Assembly (NCBI RefSeq): GCF_027111275.1
Contig: NZ_CP114286.1
Coordinates: 310,001-374,000, forward strand
From: Flavobacterium luteolum
GTDB taxonomy: Bacteria > Bacteroidota > Bacteroidia > Flavobacteriales > Flavobacteriaceae
Direction of reading: 5' to 3'
DNA: 64,000 nt
Shown here: positions 11,401 to 19,708 of the stretch, piece by piece
How the letters are laid out: every line of letters begins with the position of its first letter
How positions within the stretch are numbered: position 1 is the stretch's first letter
Notes under the pieces: generated by a model
Databases searched by the model: none
Told to the model about the DNA's origin: nothing
What the model saw: the letters and a program-made list of their open reading frames with translations, nothing else
Position numbers and translations under genes: made by a program

Positions 11401-14069
11401 GTATTATCAGATGAACTCCAAACTCCACCTAGAGTGGCATCGCTTAATTGTGTTGTAGAATTTACACACGCTGATGCTGTTCCTGTAATCACTTCAGAAT
11501 CAGGCAAAATTGTAACTGTAAAAGTCTTTGCTGTTCCAGGACAACCCGAAGCTGTAGTTGGCGTTACTGTAATGTTTGCAACAATAGGTGTTGAACCTGA
11601 ATTTGTACCTGTAAATGAAATTGATCCCGTACCGCTTGCCGCCAAACCAATTGCTGTATTATCATTTGTCCAGTTATAAGTAGTAGCAAAGTCTACAGAA
11701 GTAGTTGCATCACTGTATTTTTTTGCAGCTATACCCGTTATCGGAATATTAATTGCCAAATTTTTATGGACAATTACATTAGCAACTGTATTAACAGACG
11801 ATTTGTCTAATACATCAAGATGCACTTTTATTGGATCTGATGTACAAGTTGTGTTACTTACTGTAACATAATAATCTCCCGCCATAGCAGGTGTAGCACC
11901 ACCTAAGTTTTGTTGTTTACCCGAATGTGTAGAACCATCAGGATAAGTCCAGGTATAAGCAGTACCGCCCAGAGCATTAATATCCAATTTTACAGGATCT
12001 CCTATACACTCTATATCTTTTGCAGGATTATTATTTATGGTCGCCATCAGGTTAGATGTTACTATTACGACTTGAGTAGTAACAGTACCACAAACTGTTT
12101 CTCTAATTTTTACAGAATAAGTACCAACATTTACATTTCCGAATCTATTTGATGATTGCCATGAAGCTCCATTATCAATACTGTATTCTAAAGTAGCTCC
12201 ACTAACAACTGTTGAAGCCTCAACTACAACATCTCCTTTTCCTGAAGGATCACATGCAAAACCACCACTGTTTAAAGCATCAAACCCTATTGCACTTGAT
12301 GCAGTAAAAGTAAATGGATCCAAATCGAGGACACGACAAGTTCCCGTTGAACCAATAACTCGTAAAGCAAGCGTGTAAGTACCATAAGGCATGTTTGTAA
12401 AGGTAGTCGCACCAGATGTAACCGCTCTTGTAGTACCTGCAGTTGTCCCCGGCCCACTTATTATAATAAGCTCATATCTCGATAAAGAGTCATATACACC
12501 ATTTACAGTAAAGTTGAAAGAACCACATATTGCTGTCTTTGTAATGTCAGTCACAACAGGTTTAAGTCCGCTAGAGGTAACATTCACTGTTTTTCCATCA
12601 TAACATCCTCCCGCAGTTGGAGTTTTCACCATCAGAGTATAGTGTCCTCCCGGCCAATTATTACTCGATGGACTAAGTGTAAATTCAGGGATAAAGTCTC
12701 CTCCACCACCCCAAGGATTCAATCGCCCTGTGTATCCTACAGGAACCAGGGGATTATCAGAAGCTGTAACCACATAAGTCAGACCTGCACTAAAAGGAGG
12801 TATTCCTTTTATAGTTACAAACATTCTATAACTTTCATTATACCTGCAATTATCCGCATCACTAGCTCTAAAGCTTAAATTTTTTTCTCCATTTGTAAGA
12901 TCTTTAGTAAAATCTAAAGTGTTACCTGGCCATGTTTTTCCGTCATTATCAATAATTTTCCAATCTACATGAGTGTTTGGAGTAAAATCCAAAGTCTTCA
13001 AAACACTACTTGTAGCAATTACTGTTTTAGTATTTTCCGGATGAAGACCGCTTGTATCTGTAAAAACAAAAGTAGCAGGATATGAAATTAAACTATAGCC
13101 TTGGTAAGTTATCTGTGCCGTTCCACAAGAAGCGGTAACGTTTACGATCGGCAGAGTCTGATAAACATCAAGTTCTTTAACCGAATTATCACAAATATTT
13201 CTAAGACAAAGTTTAAGAGTATGCCCCAATACATTATCACCCGGAGGAAGATTAATCGTTACATTAGTAATTGGTTGTTCGGGATACGTAATTCCTGTGG
13301 TAACATCTTTTATATATATAGTAAAGAATTGCTGTTCAGCAGTTGTCATATAAATATATCCAGCTTTAAAAAAAGTAGCAGTTACAACTTTATATCCTCC
13401 CGCGGCGGTAGCCGGGTTTTGAAGCAGTAGTTCCCTTTGGTTTACTGTATATGCAGAAGCCGATACAGGCGTTTGTATAGTATAAGATCCTGTAGTATTT
13501 GCAACTACTGCTGAGGAACAGGTATTATCTTTTACCCAGAATTTATAAGAACCCGCTGCCAAGCCCGTAAATGTTGCCGAAGCCTGATAAGTCGCAGGTT
13601 CAGTATTTTGTGCAACAGGCGTAATCCCGTAACCATAATTACCGCTGCCACCAGTTGCAACTACTGTTAAACTCCCCAAGTCTGTAGGACACGCGACTTT
13701 GGTAACAGGAGAAACCGATACCGTAAGAGGAGTATAATTAACAACAGTAGTTACATTCGTCGAGGTAACGATTGTACTGTCATCATTATTACCTCTAGCC
13801 TTTACCGTATAAGTGCCGGCCGGTAAATTAGTAAAATTGCCAGAGGAATCCCATCCGGAGCCTGCAAAAGGCCTTACGATCGTCGATCCTGACAACAATT
13901 GAAAACCAACAGGTCCTGCCAAACCAGACGTTGTCGCAACAACACTAGTTTCATTAGGACAGTTGGAATTTGTTCCTGTAGCATTGACGGTTTGTGCAAA
14001 AACACTCCCCCCCATAAAACTAACTACAGAAAACAGAAACAGCACCAAAAATTTAATTTTTAATTTCAT
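8475..14069 (-). CDS. Secreted multi-domain repeat protein (1864 aa), adhesin-like
   Basis: The signal peptide is MKLKIKFLVLFLF to SVFAQ. Residues 27 to about 1020 are PKD/Ig-like and BIG2-like modules (VWSSDNTSVATV). Residues about 1020-1290 are a propeller-like segment with repeated readings (GDNNLYSFDARTGTTTLI; NGNIYLYNQQGKNYYKV). After it come an Ig-like module, three tandem 84-residue repeats (about 1440-1690, PTSCA then NYTVTMTNIASGCTSP) and two further Ig-like modules. It should act outside the outer membrane. Unlike many T9SS cargos it ends directly after an Ig-like strand (SVTNVSLTVN) with no sorting domain that I can recognise. The stop is 18 bp from the next gene and the start is 18 bp after a 52-codon ORF with the same C-terminal decapeptide. 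An assembly with the neighbouring giant protein is possible but unproven. Confidence 0.9.
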   Translation of the reverse strand: MKLKIKFLVLFLFSVVSFMGGSVFAQTVNATGTNSNCPNETSVVATTSGLAGPVGFQLLSGSTIVRPFAGSGWDSSGNFTNLPAGTYTVKARGNNDDSTIVTSTNVTTVVNYTPLTVSVSPVTKVACPTDLGSLTVVATGGSGNYGYGITPVAQNTEPATYQASATFTGLAAGSYKFWVKDNTCSSAVVANTTGSYTIQTPVSASAYTVNQRELLLQNPATAAGGYKVVTATFFKAGYIYMTTAEQQFFTIYIKDVTTGITYPEQPITNVTINLPPGDNVLGHTLKLCLRNICDNSVKELDVYQTLPIVNVTASCGTAQITYQGYSLISYPATFVFTDTSGLHPENTKTVIATSSVLKTLDFTPNTHVDWKIIDNDGKTWPGNTLDFTKDLTNGEKNLSFRASDADNCRYNESYRMFVTIKGIPPFSAGLTYVVTASDNPLVPVGYTGRLNPWGGGGDFIPEFTLSPSSNNWPGGHYTLMVKTPTAGGCYDGKTVNVTSSGLKPVVTDITKTAICGSFNFTVNGVYDSLSRYELIIISGPGTTAGTTRAVTSGATTFTNMPYGTYTLALRVIGSTGTCRVLDLDPFTFTASSAIGFDALNSGGFACDPSGKGDVVVEASTVVSGATLEYSIDNGASWQSSNRFGNVNVGTYSVKIRETVCGTVTTQVVIVTSNLMATINNNPAKDIECIGDPVKLDINALGGTAYTWTYPDGSTHSGKQQNLGGATPAMAGDYYVTVSNTTCTSDPIKVHLDVLDKSSVNTVANVIVHKNLAINIPITGIAAKKYSDATTSVDFATTYNWTNDNTAIGLAASGTGSISFTGTNSGSTPIVANITVTPTTASGCPGTAKTFTVTILPDSEVITGTASACVNSTTQLSDATLGGVWSSSDNTVATIDATGLVTGVSVGTATISYTVDNNGYVATATQVVTINALPAVPSVGPADSISINQGATTTLTGTPSAGVWSSDNTSVATVNASTGVVTGVAVGSANIIYTVTNASGCSASYTVNIIVNGSGVLPFECGALGYMVGDNNLYSFDARTGTTTLIAALPNSPLGKAKTTYNALAYNEKDNFLWAPVGYGYLAKIDTAGKAQFYKVTGLPNTPSAGASNNETSSYASFICGSFDKNGNIYLYNQQGKNYYKVNINNGTPTYAGSTQLGNGAGYALYDWIFDQSSNTIKAVSVGAPTRLFEFNSTTGAIVGNTVVDPGTSGLNSEGTSGSIFRDAYDVMYVYGNKTGGLYRLAKNAPYTATKISTLSILANNDGANCPCTTLATIDFGNDIRNVSVCPIPTPSIDLHVHGTVAGVVLRVYKDGILYKDNVVTTDDTTIVPGLSEAGLYTVKLWSNGCNAWLDVNDSVRININPMPNVVTVNPAAVCSSTPVDLTAAAVTAGSDTGLTYTYFTDAAGTIALSNPNAVATSGTYYIKGSNATCSSIQPVVVTVNSLPTAPTLGTVTQPTSCATPNGSFQINSYDAATYTYVVNPSTGVTVSATGLVTAPAGSYTVTMTNIASGCTSPASASATVNTAPTAPTAPTLGTVTQPTSCAIPNGTFQINSYDAATYTYAVSPATSVTVSATGLVTAPAGNYTVTMTNIASGCTSPASASATVNAAPTAPAAPSLGAVTQPTSCALPNGTFQINNYDAATYTYVVSPSTGVTVSATGLVTVPAGSYTVTLTNKVSGCTSVPSATATVNVITSLPLALTPSSQTICSGDQATLTVSGDNGGVVSWTSNYPGLSGSGTTFNTGTLTNKGTSPYTVLLNAAVAAGSCFGQETATVTILPQPRVIAVPSSATVCSFEVPRITLTSVLSGTAISWELINTVGNSVVSTGSGTDNVVFNNAVPSGSYTLKVTGTKDGCMSVTNVSLTVN
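9000..9750 (-). repeat. Three 84-residue (252-bp) tandem coding repeats
   Basis: The marker GTACAGCCTGAT recurs at about 9034, 9286 and 9538 (252 bp apart). Each unit encodes a PTSCA...NG.FQIN.YDAATYTY...VTVSATGLVT module. A diverged fourth copy sits in the neighbouring gene at about 4140-4380, so the module is shared between the two adhesins. Confidence 0.9.
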
Positions 14070-14087
14070 GATTATATTTAAGTCTGA

Positions 14088-14246
14088 TTAATTAACTGTT
14101 AATGATACGTTTGTAACACTTGTATCACCAACATGAGTTTTCGGCATTGTTTCAAATGCATTTGCTTGTACAAACAAGTTCTTTTTGAAAAAATTGAGAA
14201 CTTGAAAGGCGTAAAGAAATAAGAAGAGTACAATTTTTGTTTTCAT
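14088..14246 (-). pseudogene. 52-codon relic-like ORF ending in the adhesin C-terminus
   Basis: An ATG at 14246 opens a 52-codon frame. It starts with a signal-like stretch (MKTKIVLFLFLYAFQVLNFF) and ends in TSVTNVSLTVN. The last ten residues, SVTNVSLTVN, are identical to the end of the 1864-residue protein just downstream, and the DNA of that segment matches except at third positions. In both genes the stop is TAA and the next ATG follows after exactly 18 bp. The simplest reading is that a third gene of this family lost its centre by deletion, leaving start and end fused in frame. It could instead still be expressed as a short secreted or leader peptide. It is the first ORF after the operon's apparent promoter. 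Confidence 0.6.
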
Positions 14247-14319
14247 AATTTTTTTTTAAAAAATATTATTTAAATTCTAACATAAAGGCTCTGTAAAAGA
14301 GCTTAATATTTTTTTTTTG

Positions 14320-14327
14320 CAAAGATA
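14320..14327 (-). promoter_or_regulatory. -7 element TATCTTTG of the adhesin operon
   Basis: On the minus strand this reads TATCTTTG, matching the Bacteroidota TAnnTTTG element, about 75 bp before the 14246 start. I see no good TTTG at the usual distance upstream, which fits an activator-dependent promoter. That dependence is inference. Confidence 0.5.
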
Positions 14328-14362
14328 GATTGACTCAGATCCTGCATCTGTAGACCAATTTA

Positions 14363-14398
14363 TTTTTAAATTGTAGTACTAGTTCTACAATTTAAAAA
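14363..14398. promoter_or_regulatory. 36-bp near-perfect palindrome upstream of the adhesin promoter
   Basis: The arms TTTTTAAATTGTAG (14363-14376) and CTACAATTTAAAAA (14385-14398) are exact inverted complements. The centre is T-ACTAGT-T, so only one base pair in 36 fails to match. It lies roughly 35-70 bp upstream of the -7 element, where an activator or repressor would bind. There is no adjoining T-run suggesting a terminator. Confidence 0.65.
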
Positions 14399-14675
14399 AC
14401 AATTGCATCCCCACTTTAAAAAGAAACTGATTAAGCTAATTATATTGGAAGTTGGTAATTTTTGTAGTAAAATTTTATTCTTATTTTTAGAATAAGAATC
14501 CATTTATACCAGACTGTTTTTTAAAATTTGAATAATTGCTACTATTAAAATTTAGCTCTAACAAGCATATAGCCATTAATTTAATAACCTTACCTAATAT
14601 CTACTGGACTTAGGAGTAAAGATTTAGTTAGAGGTATTGCAAAACAGTAACACATTTTAAAAACGTATATTTTCT

Positions 14676-14709
14676 TTATTAAAGCATGCTAATTCCTTAT
14701 TAAAGCATG
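14676..14709. repeat. Two 13-bp direct repeats at 21-bp spacing
   Basis: TTATTAAAGCATG occurs at 14676-14688 and 14697-14709, a 21-bp period or about two helical turns. This places both copies on one face of the DNA, as for a dimeric regulator. The core TAAAGCAT also occurs just before the starts of the response regulator (17647-17654) and an AraC gene (19739-19748). Confidence 0.55.
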
Positions 14710-14760
14710 TTGTCAACTAACAAGAATAACTTTTTTATGGTGTATATATCTTCTTTTGAT

Positions 14761-15144
14761 CTATGCTCTTTTAAGAGCCAAAATAATTGCTTGCTCAATA
14801 TCAGATCCAGTAGCAGCCTTATTCAAATAGCCATTAGCGCCAGCTTCAAAATATGGTAGAGATTGAGAGCTTTCCTCTAAAGCCGAAAAAATTAAAATCT
14901 TAATTTCTGGCTGTATTTTTTTAACAGTTGGAATTATGCCTAAACTTACGCCATCTGGAAAATTGATATCTAAAACTATTAAATCAATTTTCTCTTTTTC
15001 TACTAGTTGTATTAAGTCTAAAAAAGTTGCCGCTTCATGCACTACTACAGAATCATAGGTGTTTTTAATAAAAAAACTCAATCCATTTCTGACAATATTA
15101 TTGTCATCTGCAACTACAAAAGTTTTATTGCTAATCATATTCAT
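14761..15144 (-). CDS. Single-domain response regulator (receiver only)
   Basis: This is a CheY-like receiver of 127 residues. The acidic pair is in VVADDN (residues 13-14), the phospho-acceptor is D59 in VLDINFPD, the Ser switch is in IFSA, and the conserved Lys is in YLNK. It closely resembles the receiver of the 212-residue regulator upstream (FPDG.SL..IPT.K.IQP.IKILIFSA) but stops right where the linker to the LuxR-type HTH would begin. No HTH remnant is readable in the 150 bp downstream. It lies 19 bp after the histidine kinase stop and is the last gene of the operon. It may be a phosphate sink, an intermediate, or a truncated copy of its neighbour. Confidence 0.88.
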   Translation of the reverse strand: MNMISNKTFVVADDNNIVRNGLSFFIKNTYDSVVVHEAATFLDLIQLVEKEKIDLIVLDINFPDGVSLGIIPTVKKIQPEIKILIFSALEESSQSLPYFEAGANGYLNKAATGSDIEQAIILALKRA

Positions 15145-15163
15145 TTAAATTTATAAGATTGTA

Positions 15164-16930
15164 CTACGATATTAGAATCTCTTTTTTAGATTCCTTATCA
15201 AGATTGATATCTCGTACCTGTAGGAAAAGATTAAAACTTATGGTCGTGCCTTTATTTAATTCACTTTCAACATGAATATCACCTCCAAATAATTCAACAA
15301 ACTCTTTACACAGATTTAACCCCAATCCTAGTCCAAGATTATGCACTTTATCTGAAACTTCACCCTGATAATAGGCTTCAAAAACATTTTTCAAATCTTC
15401 TGGCGGCATTCCGATACCATTATCTTTAATTTTTACTTTTAATTCATAGCTGTCTAACGTTACAGGACTACAACATACAAAAACTTCAATTATTCCTTTA
15501 TTGGTAAATTTATTTGCGTTGCCTATAATATTGTAAAAAAGTTCTTGAATTTTTATTGCATCACTGCTTACAACCAGATCTGAAAATATATTCATCTCTA
15601 ACTTAAATATGTTTCCTTTATCTTGCACTAAACTTGCCAATCCATTTAAAATTTGGGTCAATTCTTTTTTCAAATTAAATTTTGCTTTATTTAAAACAAG
15701 ATTTTTTCCTTCATTTTTTGAAAAATTCAGTATTTGGTTAACTAATAAAGAAAGTGATTTTGTTGTAAATTGAATTGCATTTACTGATTCTCGAAGGTCT
15801 ACATCTTTAATCTGCTTACTTATCGCACTTAAATAAATTGAAATAATATGTAAAGGAGAACGGACTTCATGGGCAATCATACCTACAATCCTGCCTTTAA
15901 ACTTAAGATTTTGCTCGATCTTTCTTTGCATGGTTTGAAGACGCTCATTATCAATATAAGCAAGACGAGTAAAAAAGACCAATGCACCTGAAACTAAAAT
16001 CATTAAAGACAATAAGCCAATGTTGGTATAACTTCTGGAGTCAATATTTTCTGCATATTGTTTTTTAAACTCGGCTATTGTATTGTCTTCAACTGAATTT
16101 AGAATTCTTGTATAATTATTTAGCAGTATCCCAAGTTCATTAAGCGTTCTCTCATAGTTTTCTAAAATTATGCCATTAATTTTCTTCAATCTTTCAGTCT
16201 CTTTCTTATATTTTTCAAATTCATTTTGATAATAGCTATTATTTTTTTTGAATATGTGGCTTACCTGATCTTTTATATCCCCAGAACTTACTTTATCACC
16301 ATATTTCATCGTCATAATAAAATTCATTCGCTCTTTTTGAACAGCGGTTTTACCATTGATGGCGTCGGATAGTCTTCCTAAAAATTTCTTTTTAACAACA
16401 CTATCAACCTCATAATGCGACTCAACATGGATGCTATTTAAAATCTCTTTATAGCTAAGCGGTGTCATATTCTCAGATTTGCCTCTAAAATCCCGACGAA
16501 GCAGAACCTGTCTGTTATTAAGGGAGTCAATCTTAGAATTAAAACCATAAAAAAAATCCTTATAGTTTTTTTTTCTGCTTACTTCACTATAAAAATCTTT
16601 ATTAGTTTTTGTAAAATCCGACAACCCCTTTACGTGTTCTTTTAGCTTCTCCAAATGAGCATAATATTGCTTCAAATAAACTTCATTTTTTGAGTAAGCA
16701 TACATCCTAAATTTTCTCTGCATAGCTATAAACTCTCCCTGCACCTGAAAACTTAAGCCCTTTGCTTTAGAAGAAAATTTTATTTTGTTCTGCAAATCTT
16801 CAAGTTTTGATTCATTAACTGTTTCGCTATAAAGCTGGATCAGCAGAAACATCTGTATAAAAATGATGCACCCTAGTAAAGCAAAATGCACCTTTTTTCT
16901 TTTTTTACATTGTGGTATTTGTTCTTGCAT
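15164..16930 (-). CDS. Membrane sensor histidine kinase
   Basis: This 588-residue inner-membrane kinase has one TM helix at about 17-34 and another at about 303-322. Between them is a long, mostly helical and charged periplasmic sensor of about 265 residues. The H-box is MIAHEVRSPLHII with phospho-accepting H354. The N-box is in ELFYNIIGNANKF and the G-boxes are DNGIGMP and LGLGLGL. It lies between two response regulators in one operon (69 bp after the first, 19 bp before the second), so it probably phosphorylates one or both. The sensed signal cannot be told from the sequence. The sensor shows none of the known folds that I can recognise by eye. Confidence 0.92.
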   Translation of the reverse strand: MQEQIPQCKKRKKVHFALLGCIIFIQMFLLIQLYSETVNESKLEDLQNKIKFSSKAKGLSFQVQGEFIAMQRKFRMYAYSKNEVYLKQYYAHLEKLKEHVKGLSDFTKTNKDFYSEVSRKKNYKDFFYGFNSKIDSLNNRQVLLRRDFRGKSENMTPLSYKEILNSIHVESHYEVDSVVKKKFLGRLSDAINGKTAVQKERMNFIMTMKYGDKVSSGDIKDQVSHIFKKNNSYYQNEFEKYKKETERLKKINGIILENYERTLNELGILLNNYTRILNSVEDNTIAEFKKQYAENIDSRSYTNIGLLSLMILVSGALVFFTRLAYIDNERLQTMQRKIEQNLKFKGRIVGMIAHEVRSPLHIISIYLSAISKQIKDVDLRESVNAIQFTTKSLSLLVNQILNFSKNEGKNLVLNKAKFNLKKELTQILNGLASLVQDKGNIFKLEMNIFSDLVVSSDAIKIQELFYNIIGNANKFTNKGIIEVFVCCSPVTLDSYELKVKIKDNGIGMPPEDLKNVFEAYYQGEVSDKVHNLGLGLGLNLCKEFVELFGGDIHVESELNKGTTISFNLFLQVRDINLDKESKKEILIS

Positions 16931-16999
16931 CTTAACTACATTAAAGTTTTTCTTGTGTATCTAATTTTGAGTATTTTTTATATAACTCTTTCATTTTGA

Positions 17000-17638
17000 C
17001 TACGCACTTTTAAAATAAAGATTAAAAAAGCCTATTAACGAAGAAAGATTGCTAATTTCTAACTTCTCAAAAATTCTATTTTTATAAGTGCTTACTGTTG
17101 TTTTTTTTATGTTTAGATTTTTTGATATTACACTATTTCCACAGCCATCAACCATTAACTTTGCTATTTCTATTTCTCTATTTGATAATAGATCTAGCGG
17201 ATTTGCAGGTCTTTTTAAAATATATGAATCCAATATCTTGTTTTGAATCTCTGGGCTTAAATACTTTCCTTTTTGAAGCATCGAGTCAATTGCCTCTTCC
17301 ATTTCTTCAATGGCTGCCAATTTATTTAAATACCCGTTAGCGCCAGCATTTAGATATCTAATTGCATAAATTTCTTCTTCGAAAGCTGAAAAAATTAAAA
17401 TTTTAATATCAGGCTGTATATTTTTAATAGTAGGTATTAAATTTAGGCTGGTTCCGTCTGGAAAATCAATATCGAGAACAAGCAAATCAATTTTCTTTAT
17501 TTTTATCAGATTGATTATTTCTAAAAATGTAGATGCTTCATCTACTTCAGAATATTCATATTTTTTTCTAAGAAGGGATGCCATTCCTTTTCTAACAATG
17601 GCAAAATCATCTGCAACAACAAATTTTTTTACTGACAT
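17000..17638 (-). CDS. NarL/LuxR-type response regulator
   Basis: This 212-residue regulator pairs a receiver domain (acidic pair D10/D11, phospho-acceptor D56 in VLDIDFPD, Ser in IFSA, Lys in YLNK) with a C-terminal LuxR-type HTH (LLSNREIEIAKLMVDG, then KTTVSTYKNRIFEKLEI). It is first in the RR-HK-RR operon and the most obvious DNA-binding output of the kinase. The motif TAAAGCAT (minus strand) lies nine bases before its start, and a longer form is repeated upstream of the adhesin operon. Self-control through that motif is possible but unproven. No clear TAnnTTTG promoter was found in the 107 bp before it. Confidence 0.93.
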   Translation of the reverse strand: MSVKKFVVADDFAIVRKGMASLLRKKYEYSEVDEASTFLEIINLIKIKKIDLLVLDIDFPDGTSLNLIPTIKNIQPDIKILIFSAFEEEIYAIRYLNAGANGYLNKLAAIEEMEEAIDSMLQKGKYLSPEIQNKILDSYILKRPANPLDLLSNREIEIAKLMVDGCGNSVISKNLNIKKTTVSTYKNRIFEKLEISNLSSLIGFFNLYFKSA

Positions 17639-17745
17639 AATTTACGATGCTTTATATAATTATCTTATTAGTTTTGCGCCACATTTTCTCTAAAAAAGGA
17701 CACATAAAAAGTTCTTCATGCATTCTTAAAAATGGATCTGTTTTT

Positions 17746-18717
17746 TTACAAGTCATCTGCACATTTAAAATCATCTAATGGATGGCGATTAAAATATTTA
17801 AAATAGGCTGTAATAAATCTTTTTCGATTATAGTTTACCTCATTTGAAATTTCAATTAAAGAAGTAAAATTTCCAGTTTTAATTAATTTATTAGCTTCTG
17901 TCATTTTGCATCTTACAAAAAACGAATATGCACCTTCATCATAAACCTTTTTAAAACTTGCTTTAAATTTAGTCTTAGACATAATGGCAATTTTTGCTAA
18001 ATATGATAATCCTGGAAAAGTGTCCTTTACATTAGTAATTAAAAATTCAGCTGCAGTATTTAGTCCATTTAGCTCTACTTTACGGATATCAGATTTTGTA
18101 GGCTGGGTATAGGTATCTATAAAATTTGCCAGAACTTTAAAAGAAATTCCTTTTATGTACAATTCAAAATCAGCGTCAAATGCAGATCTACCTTTCAGCG
18201 AATTGATTAAAAGCTTATTGTTAGAATTAAGATGATTATAGAATAAAATTTTCTTTTCTATATTTTTCAATTTTTTATCTTTCTCAATCAGATAATTTAT
18301 AAGTTTTTCTCTCTCTATTAAAATACGCAGGGTAAAAACACGCTGCCCTTTTAAAAGAATAAGATTACTGCCAATTGAACTATGCACTACAGAAAAACCA
18401 GATTTGCATTCTGGAACGCAACCATCCATTCTATTTTCGTCAATATTAAGCGTATTTATTTTTTCACTTAAGTCAAAATGCAATATGTATAGATCATCAT
18501 CAGATTCTATTCTTTTTGCAAGCACATCAGCTGTAAAAACCCCATCAATGAGAACAACTGACATTCCATCCATAACCGTACAGGAAAAAGATACCCCTTG
18601 TCCAATATTTTCGGGAAAAATAGCAATCTTATCATTAATTAAAGTTGCATTTATACTTTTTGCCAGCGCGGTGTACCAATCTATTTTATGCGAATAAGTA
18701 TGTTTTAATTCTACCAT
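17746..18717 (-). CDS. AraC-type regulator, subfamily B
   Basis: The frame opens at 18777, but I place the start at the ATG at 18717 (MVELKHTYSHKIDWYTALAK). That position aligns with the starts of the paralogs and leaves a 4-bp gap after the stop of the gene upstream, instead of a 56-bp overlap. The protein is 323 residues: an N-terminal domain I do not recognise (about 1-160), a middle helical segment, and a C-terminal AraC HTH region (LAKIAIMSKTKFKASFKKVY, then LIEISNEVNYNRKRFITAYF). It resembles the gene at 21155-22156 most (FPE..G.G, K..LRILI), so they form one subfamily. It is translationally close to the subfamily A gene before it. Target unknown. Confidence 0.85.
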   Translation of the reverse strand: MVELKHTYSHKIDWYTALAKSINATLINDKIAIFPENIGQGVSFSCTVMDGMSVVLIDGVFTADVLAKRIESDDDLYILHFDLSEKINTLNIDENRMDGCVPECKSGFSVVHSSIGSNLILLKGQRVFTLRILIEREKLINYLIEKDKKLKNIEKKILFYNHLNSNNKLLINSLKGRSAFDADFELYIKGISFKVLANFIDTYTQPTKSDIRKVELNGLNTAAEFLITNVKDTFPGLSYLAKIAIMSKTKFKASFKKVYDEGAYSFFVRCKMTEANKLIKTGNFTSLIEISNEVNYNRKRFITAYFKYFNRHPLDDFKCADDL

Positions 18718-18721
18718 ATGA

Positions 18722-19708
18722 TTATAATTGAAGAGAATATGCTTTAGGCAACATTCCAAATTGTTTTTTAAATGCAATTGAGAAAACTGAACTAGAAGGA
18801 AAATTTAACTTATAAACAATTTCTTCTATAGTAAACTCTTGCGTATCTATAAGTTCTTTTGCTTTAAAGAGCTTATTGTTTAAGAAAAAAGAATGTGGCG
18901 TATAACCTGTTATCATCTTAAAAAAAAATTTAAACCTAGTTTGTGACATCCCAATCTGATTTGCCAAAGATTTAATTCCAGGAAAGCGATTTTGCAAATT
19001 TTGTATTAAAATATGCTGGCATTTAATAATACTAAAGAAATCCGATTCACTGACATGCTGTCTGATGATTTCATTTTTACCAATTCCTCTTAAATAATCA
19101 GAGATCAAAATGTGAGTTGTCCCTTTCATCGAAAGATCGAAAGTTATACCGTCTTTTTTATGTTTTCTTAAATCATCAAGAAGTTGAAAACAATCATTAC
19201 TCATACGGTCCCATTCCGTAATTTTTTTTTCGGCAGAGTTTATGTTTATAATATCATTTATTCTTTCACTATAGAGTTTATTTTTTTTAGCAAATAATAC
19301 TAACTGTTCTTTCTTTATGAAAATGCAGAATATAAATACTTCGCTTCCCTTTTTTATATCAAACTTAAAATCTGAGTCGCTGTCAATTAACGATAAATTG
19401 TAAAACCATGCTCCCATTGCATCTGAACTACCTCCACATGTTAGTTCAGCCTTAGATTTTGAAAGATTGTAAAAAAGTGCAACAAAGTCCTTCTTTATAT
19501 TTTGCTGTATCAGACATAAATCTATATGATATTTTACATCAACATATAAAGCAACAATTCCCTCGTCGCATGACAAAACATATTTTTCTCCAGTATGAAT
19601 TTCTTTTGGGACTATTATAGAATTTCCTGAAACCTTTCCTCCAAACTGCTTAGCATAGGAATCAACCCATTCCAAATCACCACCAAAATGTTGTATTATT
19701 TTTTTCAT
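18722..19708 (-). CDS. AraC-type regulator, subfamily A
   Basis: At 328 residues, it has a C-terminal AraC HTH (SLANQIGMSQTRFKFFFKMI, then TIEEIVYKLNFPSSSVFSIAF) that is well conserved. The N-terminal domain (FGGDLEWVDSYAKQFGGKV) is close to the divergent gene at 20144-21121: the segment EW.DSYAKQFGGK and the following IIVP.EIH.G are shared almost unchanged. The N-terminal domain probably senses a ligand or partner, but I do not recognise its family. It is followed after 4 bp by a subfamily B regulator, so A and B are likely made together. The 435-bp divergent region upstream would carry the control of both A genes. Confidence 0.88.
   Translation of the reverse strand: MKKIIQHFGGDLEWVDSYAKQFGGKVSGNSIIVPKEIHTGEKYVLSCDEGIVALYVDVKYHIDLCLIQQNIKKDFVALFYNLSKSKAELTCGGSSDAMGAWFYNLSLIDSDSDFKFDIKKGSEVFIFCIFIKKEQLVLFAKKNKLYSERINDIININSAEKKITEWDRMSNDCFQLLDDLRKHKKDGITFDLSMKGTTHILISDYLRGIGKNEIIRQHVSESDFFSIIKCQHILIQNLQNRFPGIKSLANQIGMSQTRFKFFFKMITGYTPHSFFLNNKLFKAKELIDTQEFTIEEIVYKLNFPSSSVFSIAFKKQFGMLPKAYSLQL

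Larger units (their letters stand above)
14247..14760. other. 514-bp upstream region of the adhesin operon
   Basis: No gene is visible. The stretch holds a 5-bp hairpin in the presumed leader (GCTCT/AGAGC, 14288-14302), a -7 element, a 36-bp near-perfect palindrome, a 9-bp hairpin (ATTCTTATT / AATAAGAAT, 14477-14499) and two 13-bp direct repeats. It separates the adhesin operon from the two-component operon, both read on the minus strand. Confidence 0.8.

Noticed and set aside
14477..14499. Hairpin ATTCTTATT / AATAAGAAT as a terminator of the two-component operon
   Set aside because: The arms pair, but there is no clear T-run on the minus strand after it, and the stem is all A/T apart from one pair. 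It is not called as a terminator.
17746..18777. AraC gene start at 18777 as given by the longest frame
   Set aside because: It would overlap the previous gene by 56 bp, and the paralogs align with the ATG at 18717.
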